From assembly GCA_016937915.1 (NCBI GenBank), contig JAFGVR010000095.1:1-20816 (forward strand): a stretch of 20,816 nucleotides of DNA, in the 5' to 3' direction. The position numbers and the translations under genes are program-made. Each line of letters opens with the position of its first letter. Within the stretch, counting starts at the first letter, position 1. This stretch comes from Campylobacterales bacterium (GTDB lineage Bacteria; Campylobacterota; Campylobacteria; Campylobacterales; Sulfurimonadaceae). A model generated the notes under the pieces. It was not told the origin of the DNA, did no database searches, and was given only the letters and a program-made list of their open reading frames with translations. Positions 6,773 through 14,711 of the stretch are shown in pieces.

Positions 6773-7645
6773 GTGAAAAAAAAGATAGACTATACACAGC
6801 TTGCTGGGACACTTTTCATCCCAGCTACCCACAAAGATCTAGATGCTGTTATTTTAGGTATGAAATACCCAAACCTAAAAAGTGTCTTGATTGACTTAGA
6901 AGATTCTGTAGATGATGTTGAGTTATCTATGAAGAATCTTCAACAACTCCTAAACTACCTTGAGAAAAAAATCCCACTTGTTTTTATCCGACCACGAGAT
7001 GCAACCTCACTAAAAAATATTTTAGATTTAAAACATATCCAAAGAGTAGATGGTTTTATCCTCCCAAAATTTACACTCTCAAACGCAGATGCATACCTCA
7101 CACTTTTAAAAGATAAAGATTTTTCATTTATGCCTAGCATCGAGGGGAGTGAACTTTTTGATCCCTCTAAACTTATAGAGTTAAAAGATATTTTACTTCC
7201 ATACAAAGAGAAGATTATCCTTATCCGCTATGGTTTGGAAGATATGTTAAGACAGCTTGGGATGAGACGCAGATGCGATGAGTCTATATTTGACTTTGCA
7301 TCAACATCTGTAGTGCTTGGTAATCTCATAGCTACCTTTAAAGGTGCTGGATTTGCCATAAGTGGGGGAGTTTATCCATATTTTAGAGATGATGCTGGAT
7401 TTATAAAAGATGTTAAAAAAGAGATGAGAGAGGGGCTTTTCTCAAAAACCATCATCCATCCAAACCAGATAACTGTTTTAAATGAGCTTTATAAAGTGAG
7501 TGAGAGAGAGTTTGATGAAGCTTTAGCGATATGTTTTGCATCAGATGCTGTTTTTGGAGTTGATGGGAAGATGGTTGAGAAAACAACCATGACTCCACAC
7601 TCTCTAGAGGTTATAAAGAGAGCTTTGGTTTATGGGTTAAGGTAA
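6773..7645 (+). CDS. HpcH/HpaI aldolase / citrate lyase beta (CitE)-like protein
   Basis: A 290-aa TIM-barrel protein of the CitE-like carbon-carbon lyase superfamily, whose members cleave or form C-C bonds of CoA thioesters or related acids using Mg2+. Visible motifs are TLFIPATHKD at the N-terminus, LIDLEDSV (about 39-46), VFIRPRD (arginine strand), MPSIEGSELFD with the metal-binding Glu, YGLEDMLRQLGMRR with the metal-binding Asp, and KTIIHPNQI near the C-terminus. All core residues are kept, so it is probably an enzyme. The substrate cannot be read from the sequence: there are no citrate lyase alpha or gamma genes, and no glyoxylate or CoA-transfer genes beside it. GTG at 6773 is the start, with no clear ribosome-binding site, seven bases after the purM stop; translation may depend on coupling. 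It is the last gene of the 5555-7645 unit. Confidence 0.85.
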   Translation: MKKKIDYTQLAGTLFIPATHKDLDAVILGMKYPNLKSVLIDLEDSVDDVELSMKNLQQLLNYLEKKIPLVFIRPRDATSLKNILDLKHIQRVDGFILPKFTLSNADAYLTLLKDKDFSFMPSIEGSELFDPSKLIELKDILLPYKEKIILIRYGLEDMLRQLGMRRRCDESIFDFASTSVVLGNLIATFKGAGFAISGGVYPYFRDDAGFIKDVKKEMREGLFSKTIIHPNQITVLNELYKVSEREFDEALAICFASDAVFGVDGKMVEKTTMTPHSLEVIKRALVYGLR

Positions 7646-7654
7646 AGTTTTATT

Positions 7655-7663
7655 TGTTAAAAT
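7655..7663 (+). promoter_or_regulatory. Candidate extended -10 of the signalling operon
   Basis: TGTTAAAAT, an extended -10 with one mismatch to TATAAT, lies 27 bases before the ATG at 7690. A palindrome, CTTTTTAAAAAG, follows at 7671-7682 and would lie in the leader. The 44-bp gap offers no better site. Confidence 0.4.
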
Positions 7664-7689
7664 AATAATACTTTTTAAAAAGAGAACTT

Positions 7690-8610
7690 ATGGAACAAAA
7701 ACAAAACATACTCGTCGTAGATGATGAAAAATCAAATATAGATATCATAATCAATCTGTTTAATAAGATAAACGGGGGTGAGTTGTATAACATAATCCCT
7801 GTTTTATCTGGTGAAAAAGCTTTAAAAGCTGTAGAGAAAAAACAGATAGATTTGATTTTACTTGATATTATGATGCCAGATATGGATGGTTATGAGGTTT
7901 GCAAAATTTTAAAATCAAAAGAATCAACAAAAAATATCCCTGTACTTTTCATAACATCTAGCACCGATGATGATTCTATAATTGAAGCGTACTCCATCGG
8001 TGCTGCTGATTATGTAACAAAACCTTTTAAAGCAGTTGAACTTCTATCGAGAGTTAAAATCAATCTGCAACTACAACAAAACTTCAAACAACTCGAATAT
8101 TATGCTTACTATGACACTATGACAAATGTTTATAACAGAAGAAAATTTTTTAAACTAGCTACTAAAAAATTTGATACTAAAAAAGAGAACCTTTATGGTG
8201 TGATGATAGATATAGATAAATTTAAAAATATAAACGACACCTATGGACATGCTGTTGGTGACAAGGTTATAAAATCTGTTGCAACCCACATAAAAGACTC
8301 TTTAGATGATGAGATGATTTTAGGAAGAATCGGTGGAGAGGAGTTCGCCATAATCCTAAATGCAGATAGTGATGAGATGATTTATAACTTTATAGAATCT
8401 ATAAGAAAAAAGATAGAACATATTGAGATTTTTATAAATCAAACAGATGTTGTGAGATGCACAATAAGTGATGGGATAGCAAAGTATCACGATGGTATGC
8501 CAACAGTTGATCATCTACTTCAAAGTGCTGATGAAGCACTTTATGAAGCAAAAGAGAGTGGTAGAAATAGAACAATTTTTAGAATAAACAAAGGAGACAT
8601 TAGATGTTAA
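7690..8610 (+). CDS. Response regulator with GGDEF output (REC-GGDEF diguanylate cyclase)
   Basis: Phosphorylation-controlled diguanylate cyclase of 306 aa in the style of PleD/WspR, cytoplasmic. The receiver domain (about 5-125) has the acidic pair D11-D12, phosphoacceptor D59 in LLLDIMMPDMDGYEV, T89 and K111 in VTKPF: a complete switch set. A short helix (125-142) joins it to the GGDEF domain (143-302), with DIDKFKNINDTYGH and an intact GGEEF (215-219). At the inhibitory-site position five residues upstream there is DDEM instead of RxxD, so ordinary product inhibition is probably absent, unlike the cyclase at 4314-5498. It is first in a five-gene unit; the next ATG lies inside its last codons (7-nt overlap). 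The hybrid kinase two genes on is the natural phosphate donor (inferred). Confidence 0.95.
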   Translation: MEQKQNILVVDDEKSNIDIIINLFNKINGGELYNIIPVLSGEKALKAVEKKQIDLILLDIMMPDMDGYEVCKILKSKESTKNIPVLFITSSTDDDSIIEAYSIGAADYVTKPFKAVELLSRVKINLQLQQNFKQLEYYAYYDTMTNVYNRRKFFKLATKKFDTKKENLYGVMIDIDKFKNINDTYGHAVGDKVIKSVATHIKDSLDDEMILGRIGGEEFAIILNADSDEMIYNFIESIRKKIEHIEIFINQTDVVRCTISDGIAKYHDGMPTVDHLLQSADEALYEAKESGRNRTIFRINKGDIRC

Positions 8611-8825
8611 AAGATATAAAACCAGTTTTTGAGTGGGCAAAACAAAATGGAGATGCCAATATATATGACAGAATCATAATGAAAGTGATGCCAGAGCTTT
8701 TAAAAAATGATTTGAGATTGACTAGTCATGATATAGATGAGAGGGAAAAGATCGAGGTTATAGATGAGATTTATGAGCTTATCTTGGAAAAATCTCAAGA
8801 GTTAGTGGGGGAGAGATATGTTTAA
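8604..8825 (+). CDS. Small helical protein of unknown function in the signalling operon
   Basis: A 73-aa protein that I do not recognise. It is predicted all-helical, with no membrane segment and no Cys. It opens MLKDIKPVFEWAKQNGDAN and has a second acidic half (DIDEREKIEVIDEIYELILEKSQ). The evidence for a real gene is strong: AAGGAG (8591-8596) sits seven bases before the ATG, it overlaps the upstream gene by 7 nt and the downstream gene by 8 nt, and codon use matches its neighbours. The position between a REC-GGDEF protein and a V4R-like sensor suggests an adaptor or partner in that circuit, but nothing in the sequence states a function. Confidence 0.75.
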   Translation: MLKDIKPVFEWAKQNGDANIYDRIIMKVMPELLKNDLRLTSHDIDEREKIEVIDEIYELILEKSQELVGERYV

Positions 8826-10047
8826 TATACACGATTATAAATTTGATGAAAAACATAACTACCTAGAGATAGGTGGTGAGGCTATGGTATTTCATTGTCA
8901 CCACTACATAACAAACCTTCAAAGAACAATATTAGATGCTGATTATATAGACAGTGCTAGATTTTTGATAGGTAGTGCTGCTGATGCATTGTATCATCAG
9001 TTAAGTAACTTATGTGATGGGCTTGATATAAAAGAGTCTAAAGAGATGGCTCAAGATATATATAAATGTTTTGGATATGGGCTTATCAATCTTGATTGTA
9101 TGGATGAGAATGGGTGTGAACTTAAAACCACAAAATCTTTTTTCTCAAAAACTTGGGAGATGAAGTTTGGTCAAAGTAAAAAACCTGTTGATTATTATAC
9201 TAGTGGTTTTTTAGCTGCTGCTTACGCGGTTATATACAAAAAAGAGTTAAAAGATATAGAGGCTTATCAAAGTAGTTGTATGGCTTGTGGAGATGAGTGC
9301 AATACCCACATAGTAAAACTTGGCGAGAGAAACTTCGATATATACCCACCAAAAAAACCTACAGAGTTTAAAAAGGCTCCGAAACTAAAGATTGACTGGG
9401 AGTATGAAGAGATTGTTACAAACGCTTTTTTAGGAGCTCATGCTACACTTGTTGGAAATGAGATAGGGTTGATACCAGCATTTGGAGTATATATAGTTAG
9501 AAATCAAAGTGATTATGTAAACAGACTTCAGTTTGAGTTTGTACACAAAATGACTGAAGTTGCAGGTGAATATGGAGTTACCCTTGCAGGTGAACTTCTT
9601 ATGGAAGCGGGTCATGCTTGTGGTTTCTTTACATACGGAGGCATCATGACATCACCTGAGTGGGAGGGTGCTGTAAAACCATACCTTAAAACAAAAGAGG
9701 ATTGGATAAAAGCTCTTGCATCTTTAGTAAACACTATGGGTTGGGGTTATTATACAGCAAGTGAACTAAGTGAGAAAAAAGCGGTGTTTAGAAACTATAA
9801 TGACTTTGAAGATCTAAGCTATATGAGGATGTATGGCAAATCTGAGTACCCAGTAAGTTGGGCAAATAGTGGCGGTTTTACAGGTCTTATGCAACTTGTT
9901 TACAATACAGACTTAGTAAATGGTCAAAAGATAGAAACTGAAGAGGGCTTTAGGGAGATGAGAAGATCTAAAGTGGGATATAAAACTAAGATGACAAAAT
10001 CGATTGCATGTGGCGATGATTATCTAGAAGTGGAGATTTGGCTGTAA
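8818..10047 (+). CDS. Tandem V4R-like (4-vinyl reductase family) ligand-sensor protein
   Basis: A 409-aa soluble protein that I read as two diverged V4R-like domains. V4R domains bind small hydrophobic molecules and occur in BchJ and at the N-terminus of the phenol regulators DmpR and PoxR. Domain 1 (about 20-168) ends in CMACGDECNTHIV, the CxxxGDxxC-type V4R terminus. Domain 2 (about 200-409) has GELLMEAGHACGFFTYGGIM and ends in IACGDDYLEVEIW, where the flanking cysteines are replaced by Ser and Tyr. Domain 1 also has a His/Cys cluster (FHCHH, 25-29), so with C154, C157 and C161 it could hold a metal or cluster. It starts inside the upstream gene with a strong GGGGGAGA (8807-8814). Directly before a hybrid kinase, it is probably its input partner. 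The family call is from remembered motifs. Confidence 0.7.
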   Translation: MFNIHDYKFDEKHNYLEIGGEAMVFHCHHYITNLQRTILDADYIDSARFLIGSAADALYHQLSNLCDGLDIKESKEMAQDIYKCFGYGLINLDCMDENGCELKTTKSFFSKTWEMKFGQSKKPVDYYTSGFLAAAYAVIYKKELKDIEAYQSSCMACGDECNTHIVKLGERNFDIYPPKKPTEFKKAPKLKIDWEYEEIVTNAFLGAHATLVGNEIGLIPAFGVYIVRNQSDYVNRLQFEFVHKMTEVAGEYGVTLAGELLMEAGHACGFFTYGGIMTSPEWEGAVKPYLKTKEDWIKALASLVNTMGWGYYTASELSEKKAVFRNYNDFEDLSYMRMYGKSEYPVSWANSGGFTGLMQLVYNTDLVNGQKIETEEGFREMRRSKVGYKTKMTKSIACGDDYLEVEIWL

Positions 10048-10049
10048 CT

Positions 10050-13000
10050 ATGGATAAAATATACGCAAATGATAAAATCTCATCGATATATCACAGACTC
10101 TATGAGATAGGTAAAAGTATAAATGAGACGGTTGATATAGATGAGCTTTACGAAACTGCGTGTGATTTTGCTACAAATGAGTTAAATTTTCAAAAAGCTT
10201 TGATATTTGAGCATGATGATTCAAATGGATGGTTCAAAGTTGTCAAATCTGCAGGATATGATAACCCGATAGAGCAAAGGATAATAGGAATTATAAATCT
10301 TCTTTTATCTGGTGAAGTTATAGAGTATCTAAGGGTGAGGGGTGAGCCTATCATCCACACAGAATATAAACCAAAAGAGCGTGTCCAATCTTTAGTCAAG
10401 TCACTTTTTTTAAGTGAAGCCTATTTTGAACTTTTTGGTGGTGATAAAGAGATTCCTTATGGTCTCATAATTATGGGTAATGGTTTAAAAGATATAGAGG
10501 GGTATTCAAGATTATTAGAGGATAGCCTACTTATGATGGCTCTTGGAAATTTTACAGTTCAACTCTCAAATACAATCAACAATATAGTATTTTACAAAGC
10601 TTGGAAAAATGAGAAAGAGAAGCTTGAAGAAAATATCTTAAAAAGAACCAAAGAGATAGAGGAACAAAAAAGTCAATTTGAGGCTATATATAAAATCTCA
10701 AAAGATGGTATAGCTGTACTTGACCTTGAAACAACTGCATTTTTAGATGTAAATCCAGCTTACTGTGAGATGACTGGTTTTACTAAAGAGGAGTTACTTC
10801 GTACAAGTTGTTTAAAACTAAGCATCCCTGAAGATAGAGAAAAAAGTCAAAAAGCTCTAAAAGAGGTAAAAGAGAAAGGTTTTATAACAAACTTTTTAAA
10901 AACTTGCATCATTAAAGATGGTAAACATATCATAGTAAATATGTCTATAAGTTTGATGGATGATAAAACAAAACTGCTTGCGAGTTCAAAAGATATAACA
11001 AAACAAAAAGAGCAAGAGCAAGAGCTGATTATCGCTAAACAAAAAGCTGAGGATGCTACAAAAGCAAAATCTAACTTTTTGGCAAATATGAGTCATGAGA
11101 TAAGGACACCAATGAATGGCATCATAGGGATGTCGCATCTTGCTTTGCAAACAGAGTTAAATGAGAAACAAAGACACTACCTGCAAAAGATAGATAATAG
11201 TGCAAAATCGCTCCTTGGCATCATCAATGATATACTCGATTTTTCAAAGATAGAAGCTGGAAAACTGAGTTTAGATAAAGTTGATTTTGATCTTTATAGA
11301 GTTGTAGAGCAAGTTGTAAATCATATAGAGTTTAAAGCTTATGAGAAAAATATAGAAATTTTAGTGGGTTATGACAAAGCAATCTCTAAAAACTACTATG
11401 GCGATAGCCTAAGAGTAACTCAAATACTAACAAATCTTATGAGTAATGCTTTAAAATTTACAGAGTCTGGTCAGATAGCTTTATATGTAACAAAACCTAC
11501 AAAAGATAGAGTTAGATTTGAGGTGATAGATACGGGTATAGGGCTATCGCAAGAGCAGCAAGATAAACTTTTTAAATCATTTTCACAAGCTGATGGGAGT
11601 ACTACTAGAAAGTATGGTGGTACTGGTTTAGGGCTATCTATATCTAAACAGTTATGTGAGCTTATGAATGGTGAGATATGGGTTGAGAGTGAACTTGGCG
11701 TTGGAAGCAATTTTATCTTTGAGATAGAACTCATAGAGGATGAACACAATAAGATGGGAGTGTTCAAACAGTTTAAAAACAAAAAAATACTCATAGTTGA
11801 TGATAATGAAACTTGGCATGAGATACTAAAAAATTCACTCGAGCTTTTTGGCTTGGATGTTACATCTGCTTATAGTGGGTATGAAGTGTTAGAGCTTTTA
11901 AAAGAGTGTAAAAATAGTTATGATCTAGTTTTAATGGATTGGCAGATGCCAGAGTTAGATGGGATTCAAACTGTTAAAAAGATAAAAGATGAATGTGTAT
12001 TGTGTGATATAAAAGGTTTTTGTAAAACTGCACTTCCACCAACTATAATCATGGTTAGTAGCCATAGACAGGAGTCTATAGTTGAAGAGGCAAAAGAGCT
12101 TGGTGTCGATATATTTTTACAAAAACCTATCAATCCATCTTTGCTAAATGATATACTCAGCAGCGTATTTTTAAATGAAGTGATAGATAGTTATACACAA
12201 ACAGCTACTAAAGATTCTCTTAAAAAAGAGCTAACAACGCTTAGTGGTTCTAAGATACTTTTAGTTGAAGATAATGAAACAAATCAAGAGATTATAGTTG
12301 GGCTTTTAGAGAGTAGCGGTATAGAGATAGATATAGCAAACAATGGAAAAAAAGCTGTTGAGATGTATAGTAGTGGTGATTATGAACTTATACTTATGGA
12401 TCTTCAGATGCCAATCATGGATGGTTATGAAGCTACTAAAAAGATAAGAGAGATTAATAAAGATATACCGATAATAGCACTAACTGCAAATGCTATGAAA
12501 GAGGATATAGAAAAAACAAAAGCAGTTGGGATGAATCAGCATCTAAACAAACCTATAGAGGTTGAGAAACTTTATAAAACTCTGCTTGATTATATATCTA
12601 AAAAATGTGAAGTATCTACAGATGAAACTACAAATCAAACTATTTCTGAGATGCCAGTTTTTAAAAATATAGACACTAAAATAGGACTGAGTCATCTTGT
12701 TGGAAATGTAAAACTATATAACTCTATCTTAAATAAGTTTTTAAATGACTACAAAGAGCTAGATTTAGAGAGTTTGTCTAGTGATGAGTATAAAAGGGTA
12801 GTACACACCATAAAAGGGCTTAGTGCAAATATTGGTGCGATGGAGCTACATAAAGTAGTAAAAGAGTTAGAATCAACAGCAGATAAAACTTTATTTTCTA
12901 AATTTTATGAAAATTTAAAACCTGTTATAGATGAGTTAAAAGATTATTTTAACTCTTTAGAAAAAGATGCCACAAACACACAAGATGATGCAAAAGAGGA

Positions 13001-13208
13001 GATAACTCAAGAGATTAGGAGTGAGTTATTGTCCAAAATAAAAGAAGCTGCAGATATGATGGAGTTAAAAGATTGTGAAAATATACTCCAAGAGATAAAA
13101 AAATATAGGTTAAATGAAGATGATGCTAACCTTATAACAAATATAGAGGCATCACTTAATGAGTATGATTTTGATGAAGTTGTAGAGATGCTGGAGGGTA
13201 AAGAGTGA
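10050..13208 (+). CDS. Hybrid sensor histidine kinase: GAF-like, PAS, HisKA, HATPase, two REC, Hpt
   Basis: Multi-step phosphorelay kinase of about 1052 aa without membrane segments, hence cytoplasmic. Numbering from the ATG: GAF-like domain about 15-180; coiled coil 185-210; PAS 205-325; HisKA with phospho-acceptor H349 in NMSHEIRTPMNG; HATPase with the N box around N466, DTGIGL and GGTGLGLSISKQL; REC1 about 577-710 with D630; REC2 about 733-850 with D784; Hpt about 875-970 with H919 in VVHTIKGLSANIG; and a C-terminal helical tail. All phosphotransfer residues are present, so a His-Asp-His relay to another protein is expected, probably to the REC-GGDEF protein of this operon. REC1 carries an odd insert with three cysteines (C649, C652, C658). 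A TTG at 10038, overlapping the upstream gene, would add four residues, but the ATG two bases past that gene's stop seems likelier. Confidence 0.94.
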   Translation: MDKIYANDKISSIYHRLYEIGKSINETVDIDELYETACDFATNELNFQKALIFEHDDSNGWFKVVKSAGYDNPIEQRIIGIINLLLSGEVIEYLRVRGEPIIHTEYKPKERVQSLVKSLFLSEAYFELFGGDKEIPYGLIIMGNGLKDIEGYSRLLEDSLLMMALGNFTVQLSNTINNIVFYKAWKNEKEKLEENILKRTKEIEEQKSQFEAIYKISKDGIAVLDLETTAFLDVNPAYCEMTGFTKEELLRTSCLKLSIPEDREKSQKALKEVKEKGFITNFLKTCIIKDGKHIIVNMSISLMDDKTKLLASSKDITKQKEQEQELIIAKQKAEDATKAKSNFLANMSHEIRTPMNGIIGMSHLALQTELNEKQRHYLQKIDNSAKSLLGIINDILDFSKIEAGKLSLDKVDFDLYRVVEQVVNHIEFKAYEKNIEILVGYDKAISKNYYGDSLRVTQILTNLMSNALKFTESGQIALYVTKPTKDRVRFEVIDTGIGLSQEQQDKLFKSFSQADGSTTRKYGGTGLGLSISKQLCELMNGEIWVESELGVGSNFIFEIELIEDEHNKMGVFKQFKNKKILIVDDNETWHEILKNSLELFGLDVTSAYSGYEVLELLKECKNSYDLVLMDWQMPELDGIQTVKKIKDECVLCDIKGFCKTALPPTIIMVSSHRQESIVEEAKELGVDIFLQKPINPSLLNDILSSVFLNEVIDSYTQTATKDSLKKELTTLSGSKILLVEDNETNQEIIVGLLESSGIEIDIANNGKKAVEMYSSGDYELILMDLQMPIMDGYEATKKIREINKDIPIIALTANAMKEDIEKTKAVGMNQHLNKPIEVEKLYKTLLDYISKKCEVSTDETTNQTISEMPVFKNIDTKIGLSHLVGNVKLYNSILNKFLNDYKELDLESLSSDEYKRVVHTIKGLSANIGAMELHKVVKELESTADKTLFSKFYENLKPVIDELKDYFNSLEKDATNTQDDAKEEITQEIRSELLSKIKEAADMMELKDCENILQEIKKYRLNEDDANLITNIEASLNEYDFDEVVEMLEGKE

Positions 13209-13558
13209 AATATATTATCGATATGGTAGAGGATCTGCGTCAAAATATCCACAACGCATCTGATTATACACTACTTGCTATGCTACTAAAAGAGGATGCA
13301 TCTGGTGAGCTAAAGTATGCTGGTGAAAAAGTGGTAAACTCTTTTTATATTGACCATGATTCAAAGCAGTTTATTTTTGGATTTTTAGATGAAGATGCAA
13401 CTACTAAAGAGTTGGTAGAGAGTTTAAACGCTTTAGATATAAATAGCATGATGTACGAAGTTGTCCTTAAAATCTCAGACAATTACCCTTTGATGCCAGT
13501 GGTTGGATTTGGAGAAGATCATACACAAAAGCAGTATAGCTTATTTGTAACATTATAA
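13205..13558 (+). CDS. 117-aa protein of unknown function ending the signalling operon
   Basis: Soluble alpha/beta-looking protein that I do not recognise. It has no Cys and no membrane segment. The N-terminal half is helical (MKYIIDMVEDLRQNIHNASD), and the second half has strand-like stretches (SFYIDHDSKQFIFGFLDED and PLMPVVGFGED). The GTG start at 13205 overlaps the kinase stop codon in a GTGA arrangement, with a strong GGAGGG (13193-13198) six bases upstream, so translation is coupled to the kinase. Tight coupling suggests it works with the kinase, for instance as an accessory or inhibitory partner; this is inference from position. A hairpin follows the stop codon directly. Confidence 0.75.
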   Translation: MKYIIDMVEDLRQNIHNASDYTLLAMLLKEDASGELKYAGEKVVNSFYIDHDSKQFIFGFLDEDATTKELVESLNALDINSMMYEVVLKISDNYPLMPVVGFGEDHTQKQYSLFVTL

Positions 13559-13590
13559 AAGAGCTTTATACAGAGAACTTAAAAGCTCTT
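13559..13590 (+). terminator. Hairpin after the signalling operon
   Basis: A perfect 9-bp stem, AAGAGCTTT (13559-13567) with AAAGCTCTT (13582-13590), begins right after the stop codon and encloses a 14-nt loop. The following AAGTTTATAG is only mildly T-rich, so termination may be partial. Confidence 0.45.
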
Positions 13591-13605
13591 AAGTTTATAG
13601 AGTTA

Positions 13606-13614
13606 TGTTATAAT
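13606..13614 (+). promoter_or_regulatory. Extended -10 promoter of the FISUMP-protein gene
   Basis: TGTTATAAT, an extended -10 with a perfect TATAAT, lies 27 bases before the ATG at 13641. It is followed by the ribosome-binding site AAGGTGGGG (about 13625-13633). No clear -35 is seen, as is common in this group. Confidence 0.6.
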
Positions 13615-13640
13615 CATTTATCTAAAGGTGGGGTTTTTTA

Positions 13641-14630
13641 ATGCTCTTTTTAAATAAAAAAATGTTTGGTGTGTTTGTTAGTACTACGCTAATTTATACT
13701 ACTTGTATGGCTCAAGATATAGAGGTTAAAGATGGTTGGCAACTTTATGGTGCCACAGAAGATATAGAGATAACTAAATTTGATAAAGAGTGTATAGATA
13801 TTATTTGGAAGTATGATGGATTAAGCAAACAATGGAGTGCTTATTCACCAAAACTAGATATTGCATCACTGCTTGGTTCAAACTCTGTTATGAATAAACT
13901 AGATATAGCAAACGGCTTTTGGGTACTTGGAAATGGTAACTGTAATATAACAGATCCTATAATCCACAATGGTGTGGAATATGGAAGTGTAACATCTCCA
14001 TATACAAGTAGAGTTTGGCTAGATAGAAATTTAGGAGCTTCACAAGTTTGCACCGCTTTTGATGATGATGCTTGTTTTGGTGATTATTATCAATGGGGTA
14101 GAGATGCTGATGGGCATGAAAAAGTTGGTAGCCTAACAACCCCTATTCAAGCAACAAATGTTATCAATGTTGGTCATGGAGATTTCATAACATCATCAGA
14201 TGTTGAAGATATACCTAATGAAGATGGCGAAGAGATAACTTACAACTATAACAACGATTGGGCTAGTGATTCAGATGAAAATGGCACTTTAAGGGTAGCT
14301 CAGTGGTCAAAAACTGATGGTAGCTCAATATGTCCTGTTGGCTTTAGAGTTCCAACTGCTAGTGAGATAGAAGCAGAGATTTTCAACAATGATAAAAATA
14401 TATCAAACGCTACTTTAGCGTATGAGAGCTTCTTAAAATTACCAAGTGCAGGATTTCGTTTTTTTGGAAATGGCAATCTCTCTTATGATGGTGATAGAGG
14501 ATTTTTATGGTCAAATAGTGGTAGTAGTACATATAGTTCATATCTTTACTTTAATAGCAGCACTGCTTTTATGAGAAATAATGATGAGTATAGAGCAGAT
14601 GGTAAATCTGTTCGTTGTATCAAAAATTAA
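13641..14630 (+). CDS. Secreted FISUMP-domain protein
   Basis: A 329-aa exported protein. Residues 1-25 look like a signal peptide: positive LNKK, a hydrophobic stretch GVFVSTTLIYTT, and a probable cut after CMA. Residues 28-100 form a small domain with spaced tryptophans (DGWQLYG, IIWKYDG, QWSAYSP, NGFWVLGNG) that often occurs in extracellular proteins of sulfur-oxidising Campylobacterota. Residues 108-329 match the FISUMP domain (named from Fibrobacter succinogenes paralogues): RVWLDRNLGAS, DYYQWGRDADG, SICPVGFRVPTASE, LPSAGFRFFG, GFLWSNSGSS and a final GKSVRCIKN. Several cysteines (C137/C145, C231, C326) fit disulfides in an oxidising compartment. The function is unknown; surface or lectin-like adhesion roles have been suggested for related folds. 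A shorter start at residue 8 would still give a signal peptide. It has its own promoter and no operon partner. Confidence 0.85.
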   Translation: MLFLNKKMFGVFVSTTLIYTTCMAQDIEVKDGWQLYGATEDIEITKFDKECIDIIWKYDGLSKQWSAYSPKLDIASLLGSNSVMNKLDIANGFWVLGNGNCNITDPIIHNGVEYGSVTSPYTSRVWLDRNLGASQVCTAFDDDACFGDYYQWGRDADGHEKVGSLTTPIQATNVINVGHGDFITSSDVEDIPNEDGEEITYNYNNDWASDSDENGTLRVAQWSKTDGSSICPVGFRVPTASEIEAEIFNNDKNISNATLAYESFLKLPSAGFRFFGNGNLSYDGDRGFLWSNSGSSTYSSYLYFNSSTAFMRNNDEYRADGKSVRCIKN

Positions 14631-14711
14631 AATATGGCTATATGAAATATTTTTGTTATATAAATTTATCTTTTAATAAAATATCTTTGATTGTATATTA
14701 GGAGATAGATT

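Noticed and set aside
14283..14630. Repeat-like Ser/Gly/Asn stretches in the FISUMP protein as a possible phage-tail or diversity-generating target
   Set aside because: The motifs fit the ordinary FISUMP domain. There is no reverse transcriptase, template repeat or variable-region signature in the window.
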